A DNA stretch of 64,000 bases from the NCBI RefSeq assembly GCF_035989245.1, contig NZ_JAYMFF010000001.1:8831-72830 (forward strand). Reading direction: 5' to 3'. The DNA is from Adlercreutzia wanghongyangiae. Lineage in GTDB: Bacteria; Actinomycetota; Coriobacteriia; Coriobacteriales; Eggerthellaceae. Shown here one piece after another: positions 60,803 to 64,000 of the stretch. A model generated the notes under the pieces. That model was not told the DNA's origin, did no database searches, and was given only the letters and a program-made list of their open reading frames with translations. Made by a program: the position numbers and the translations under genes. The number at the start of each line of letters is the position of its first letter. The first letter of the stretch is position 1.

Positions 60803-61201
60803 CTATTCCGCGAAGATCTCCTTCTCCACCACCAGCTCGTTCTTGATGTGGCCGACGAGCTTCTGCAGCGCGTCGATGCAGTTGGGGCGAATGTCGGCGC
60901 CGATGAGCACGTACATGAGCGAGTCGCCCACCTCGCAGCGGCCCTCGTTCAGCCAGGTGCGCACGTAGTACACGCCCGGCCAGGTGAGCGCCTCGGCCTC
61001 GGCAGCGGCCAGCCCCTCGGCGTCGTAGGAGAATTCCACGGCCACCACATCACCCAGGCCCTCCACGCCTTCGCGCACCTGCTTCTTCGGCGTGATGCGC
61101 ACCACGCCGTTGTGGGTGAGGAACATGCCGCACTGGGCCGCCGCCGGATCGGCCTTGGCCTCGCGCAGCCACTGGTCAACAGAAGGTTCGGTCTTCGCCA
61201 T
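60803..61201 (-). CDS. divergent MoaE-like molybdopterin synthase subunit
   Basis: A 132-residue protein. NEGRCEVGDSLMYVLIGADIRPNCIDALQKLVGHIKNELVVEKEIF aligns with the C-terminal half of MoaE (GxLxxGExxVxVxV...R..a..a....id..K...P.WK.E). Differences are clear: the His-Arg pair is replaced by DIR and the PIWK Trp by VVE, although the Lys and KE near the end are kept. MoaE makes molybdopterin with MoaD; with these changes activity is uncertain. The N-terminal 85 residues are less conserved. ATG at 61201 after GAAAGGACCC. Its presence suits a genome with molybdoenzymes. Confidence 0.72.
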   Translation of the reverse strand: MAKTEPSVDQWLREAKADPAAAQCGMFLTHNGVVRITPKKQVREGVEGLGDVVAVEFSYDAEGLAAAEAEALTWPGVYYVRTWLNEGRCEVGDSLMYVLIGADIRPNCIDALQKLVGHIKNELVVEKEIFAE

Positions 61202-61742
61202 GATGGGTCCTTTCATTGGGCGCCGCCGCAGCAGCAATTATTCACTGGCGAGAATATACCATAGAACCGTCGCTTCGCAGCCCATCCCTCGTCATTGCAC
61301 ACCCTTTCAACAGCCCCTCAAATTCCGAGGCTCCTCAGCAGCGCTTCTTATTAACACCGAAGAACAAAACAGGGCGCCCTTCCCCTTGCTGTTTGGTAAA
61401 ACACCTGGTCATCGCCCTTCACCTTTTCGCTTTCTTATTGCCTTCTTATTATCATCCTATTAACAAAGAGGCCTACGGAGCACGCCATTAGGCCGCGGCT
61501 CCCTTCAAGCGAAACCGTGTGGGCTGAACGAGGCGCCCGAAGGTTTCGCACTTCCCCTTCCAGTGAAGCCGTTCAATTACCGGTTGGACGATTTAACGGG
61601 CCGGACATACGCAGCTAGCCAACAGGCTGGTAAGATACGGCCATTCACGAGAGAAACACTGGTGCGGAGCCCCTCGCTGCCGAGCCGCCTTCAGGCGCTC
61701 AGCGAAAAGCGCACCCAATGCCCGAGAAGAAAGGACGCGGAA
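61202..61742. other. divergent upstream region of moaE-like and lysA genes
   Basis: No convincing gene. An AT-rich patch (about 61425-61470) and a GCGAAACC/GGTTTCGC inverted repeat (61509-61516, 61542-61549) lie here. I looked for a lysine riboswitch core before lysA and did not recognise one. Confidence 0.4.
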
Positions 61743-63098
61743 ATGGCCCTGCCTGCCTCCGACCTCACCAAGAAGCCCGACATGCGCACCACCATGGAGC
61801 TGGGCGCCGTGCTGCCCGAGACCGCCGAGGTGCGCGACGACCACCTGTTCATCGGCGGGGTTGACATGGTGGAGCTCGCCCAGAAGGAGGGCACCGCGCT
61901 CTACGTGTTCGACGAGGCCGATCTGCGCCACCGCATGGAGGCCTACCGCGAGTCCTTCCGCAGCCGCTACGAGAACTCCGACATCATCTACGCGTCGAAA
62001 GCGTTTCTGAACAAGGAAGTGGTGCGCATCGCCGAGGCTGAGGAGCTGTGCCTGGATGTGTCCGGCGGCGGCGAGCTGGCCTGTGCCCAGGCCGTGGGCT
62101 TTCCCATGGAGCGCGTGTTCGTGCACGGCAACAACAAGACGCCCCGCGAGCTGGAGGAGGCCATTGCCGCCGGCGTGGGGCGCATCGTGCTGGATTCCCG
62201 CATCGAGCTGGCCCGGGTGAACGAGATTGCCGGGCGCCTCGGCGTGGTGCAGGATGTGTACATGCGCATCACCCCCGGCGTGGAGGCCGACACCCACGAG
62301 TACATCCGCACCGGCTGCGAGGACTCGAAGTTCGGCTTCACCATGCGCGAGGACTTCGCCTTCAACTGCGTGGGCGACGTGCTGGCCGCCGAGAACGTGC
62401 GCCTGGCGGGTCTGCACTGTCACATCGGGTCTCAGATTTTCGCGCTGCATTCCTTCCGCGAGGCGGCGGCGGTCATGGTGGAGTTCATGGCCCGCATCCG
62501 CGAGCGCTACGATTACGTGATCGAGGAACTGGATTTGGGCGGCGGCCTCGGCATCGCGTACCTGGCCGACGACACGCCCTCGTCCATCGATGACTTCGCC
62601 GAGGTCACTTGCTCGGCGGTGCGCGACCTGTGCGGCATCCACAACCTGCCGCTGCCGCGCCTTCTGGTGGAGCCGGGCCGCAGCCTGGTGGCCAACGTCG
62701 GCGTCACCCTGTACACCGTGGGCATCCTGAAGACGCTGCCGGGCATTCGCAAGTATGTGGCCGTCGATGGCGGCATGTCCGACAACATCCGCACGGCGCT
62801 GTACCACGCCGACTACGAGCCCACCATCGCCAACAAGGCCGCGCGTCCCCGCGAGGAGATCGTCACCTTGTGCGGCAAACACTGCGAGAGCGGCGACGCC
62901 GTGGTAGTGGACATGCCCCTGCAGAAGGCCGACCTGGGCGACATCGTGTGCGTGTTCGGCACCGGCGCCTACAACATGACCATGGCCAGCAACTACAACG
63001 GCCAGCCGCGCCCGGCCGTGGTGTTCGTGCGCGACGGGGAAGCCCGCGTGGTCACGCGCCGCGAGACTTACGAGGATCTGTACCAGCGCGACCTGTAG
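61743..63098 (+). CDS. lysA: diaminopimelate decarboxylase
   Basis: A 451-residue fold-type III PLP enzyme. It decarboxylates meso-diaminopimelate to lysine. K86 in IIYASKAFLNKEV binds PLP; CHIGSQIF, LDLGGGLGIAY (phosphate loop), LLVEPGRSLVANVG and LCGKHCESGDAV (active-site Cys) are family motifs. ATG at 61743 after GAAAGGACGCGG; longer in-frame starts reach 61563. Followed by a terminator at 63203. Confidence 0.96.
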   Translation: MALPASDLTKKPDMRTTMELGAVLPETAEVRDDHLFIGGVDMVELAQKEGTALYVFDEADLRHRMEAYRESFRSRYENSDIIYASKAFLNKEVVRIAEAEELCLDVSGGGELACAQAVGFPMERVFVHGNNKTPRELEEAIAAGVGRIVLDSRIELARVNEIAGRLGVVQDVYMRITPGVEADTHEYIRTGCEDSKFGFTMREDFAFNCVGDVLAAENVRLAGLHCHIGSQIFALHSFREAAAVMVEFMARIRERYDYVIEELDLGGGLGIAYLADDTPSSIDDFAEVTCSAVRDLCGIHNLPLPRLLVEPGRSLVANVGVTLYTVGILKTLPGIRKYVAVDGGMSDNIRTALYHADYEPTIANKAARPREEIVTLCGKHCESGDAVVVDMPLQKADLGDIVCVFGTGAYNMTMASNYNGQPRPAVVFVRDGEARVVTRRETYEDLYQRDL

Positions 63099-63202
63099 GA
63101 AACCTGCGGAACGTTGCCGACCAGCACCGCGGAACGGTACCGACGGCGCTTGCGTGCTGCGATTGGATGGCGCACGCTCCCCACATCTTGCGCCTTTCGA
63201 GC

Positions 63203-63231
63203 GGGCGGCCTGCGGGTCGTCCGTTTCTTTT
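63203..63231 (+). terminator. terminator downstream of lysA
   Basis: GGGCGGCC pairs with GGTCGTCC (with two G-U pairs) over a 4-nt loop, followed by GTTTCTTTT. It lies about 105 bases past lysA. The rest of the 326-bp gap to the next gene holds no gene. Confidence 0.7.
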
Positions 63232-63357
63232 CAATTCCGTAGCGGCGTGTTCGCAGGTCAGTAAAGGGATTGAACGCTCGCCCGCAGCGCAGGGGGTGGC
63301 TGGTTACAGTGGAATACGTGCAATGCGAATACCGCGCCTTCTTTTGGCGCGTTCTCA

Positions 63358-63392
63358 TGCCAAGGCCCTCTTCCGCTGACCGGGCCTTGGCA
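63358..63392. terminator. perfect 11-bp hairpin before the nitroreductase gene
   Basis: TGCCAAGGCCC (63358-63368) pairs with GGGCCTTGGCA (63382-63392) around a 13-nt loop, preceded by a small GCGCC/GGCGC hairpin. No T-run; could be a terminator or attenuator ahead of the gene at 63425. Confidence 0.5.
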
Positions 63393-63424
63393 ATCTATCG
63401 GCGAATAGGATCGAGGACTACTTC

Positions 63425-63925
63425 ATGAACGCCATTTTCAAGCGGTGCAGCGTGCGCCAATTCACCGACGAAACGGTGAGCATCGATGACATCGAACGAC
63501 TCATGCGCGCCGCCATGGCCGCCCCCTCGGCGGGCAACCAGCAACCTTGGGAATTCTACATCGCCCGCGACGAGACCACCCGCATGGCCCTTGCCGCCAC
63601 GAGCCCCTATGCCGCGCCGGCCAAGCTGGCCTCCTGCGTCATTGCCGTGTGCACCCGCACCGAGGGCCTACGCTTCCCGCGCTGCACCCCGCTCGACATG
63701 AGTGCCGCCGTGGAGAACATCCTGCTGGAAGCGGCGAACATCGGACTGGGAGCCGTGTGGCTCGGCATCGCGCCCGAACCCGACCGCATCGCCGCCGTGG
63801 AAGTGGCCCTCGGCAGCCCCAAGGGCGTGGAACCCTTTGCGCTCGTGGCCGTGGGGCACGCCGCCAACCATCCCGAGCCCAAGGGTGCCACCCGCTACGA
63901 CGAGACCCGCGTTCACTGGATTTAG
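63425..63925 (+). CDS. nitroreductase-family protein
   Basis: A 166-residue flavoprotein. RCSVRQFTDETVS is the FMN phosphate-binding start, AAPSAGNQQPWEFYIARD the second FMN motif, and AVENILLEAANIGLGAVWLGI the conserved central helix. Short for the family (usually 170-220). It is expected to reduce nitro or quinone compounds with NAD(P)H; the true substrate is unknown. Weak ribosome binding site GAGGACTACTTC. Confidence 0.93.
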   Translation: MNAIFKRCSVRQFTDETVSIDDIERLMRAAMAAPSAGNQQPWEFYIARDETTRMALAATSPYAAPAKLASCVIAVCTRTEGLRFPRCTPLDMSAAVENILLEAANIGLGAVWLGIAPEPDRIAAVEVALGSPKGVEPFALVAVGHAANHPEPKGATRYDETRVHWI

Positions 63926-63948
63926 GGTGCGCCAGCAACGCGGCTGGA

Positions 63949-63977
63949 AAGGGCGGGCTGAAGCCCGCCCCTACGGG
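63949..63977. repeat. REP-like palindrome
   Basis: AAGGGCGGGCTGAAGCCCGC with CCCTACGGG, the last visible member of the scattered family, 24 bases past the nitroreductase gene. Confidence 0.78.
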
Positions 63978-64000
63978 ATTGATCGGCCGCGGGGGGGGTG

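Noticed and set aside
61202..61742. Lysine riboswitch before lysA
   Set aside because: The conserved core could not be found in this region by eye.

Overview
The window looks like chromosome from a gut actinobacterium of the family Eggerthellaceae (Coriobacteriia; the Eggerthella, Gordonibacter and Slackia group). This rests on the high GC content, GTG starts with AGGAGG-type ribosome binding sites, a Tat-exported DMSO-reductase-family molybdoenzyme with many ferredoxin-type partners, and a multi-pass membrane LuxR regulator of the kind found beside such enzymes in this family. I saw no rRNA, tRNA or CRISPR array.

Layout. 1-837 is a partial MFS transporter. 1152-5323 is a leftward operon (beta-helix carbohydrate-binding lipoprotein, DUF4956 membrane protein, VTC-domain polyphosphate-polymerase-like protein), divergent from a two-component system (5519-7771). 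Between them are symmetric 11-bp-spaced TTCAG boxes. 7855-16707 is a leftward molybdoenzyme cluster (catalytic subunit, four-cluster ferredoxin, NrfD anchor, NapG-like and NapH-like proteins, a further Fe-S protein). Divergent from it are a coiled-coil protein and a UvrD-like helicase (16994-19914). Its TorD-like chaperone and a companion lie at 20364-21892, followed by a small secreted protein and the LuxR membrane regulator (22145-24654). A GGGATGATT motif recurs, inverted, in the two divergent promoter regions and ties these units into a candidate regulon.

24716-28572 is an ABC exporter with its own histidine kinase and response regulator. 28777-30825 is a TPR protein. 31319-33409 is type III glutamine synthetase. 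33627-39459 is a rhamnose operon (rhaB, rhaA, rhaD and a sugar-porter MFS gene). 40076-40905 is rplM-rpsI. 41378-43919 holds a VapBC-type toxin-antitoxin pair, dtd and a ZIP transporter. 44012-45766 is a transporter-acetyltransferase fusion. 46289-48532 is metY-metA for methionine synthesis through O-acetylhomoserine. 48960-58885 is an accessory stretch: a membrane protein, two tiny membrane ORFs, an AAA ATPase, a spermidine-synthase-like protein, an autoregulated DNA-binding protein, an HTH-HipA-like kinase fusion with twin operators, an XRE membrane protein, and an AlbA/Schlafen-type ATP-binding protein flanked by 165-bp direct repeats of the 3' end of a HAD phosphatase gene. 59179-63925 carries hom, a divergent moaE, lysA and a nitroreductase.

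The most unusual content is between the genes. (1) Two fold-back elements (9161-9351 and 60597-60793) have about 70-bp arms that differ between the copies but pair within each copy, around a nearly identical 55-nt loop. (2) Several elements contain a 25-30 bp motif three times, two direct and one inverted, so that two stems compete for the same strand (11271-11391 and 20077-20197 are one family; 37753-37871, 39722-39937 and 48741-48891 look alike in design). (3) A GC-rich REP-like palindrome is scattered around the rhamnose operon and elsewhere. I offer these as candidate undescribed element families.
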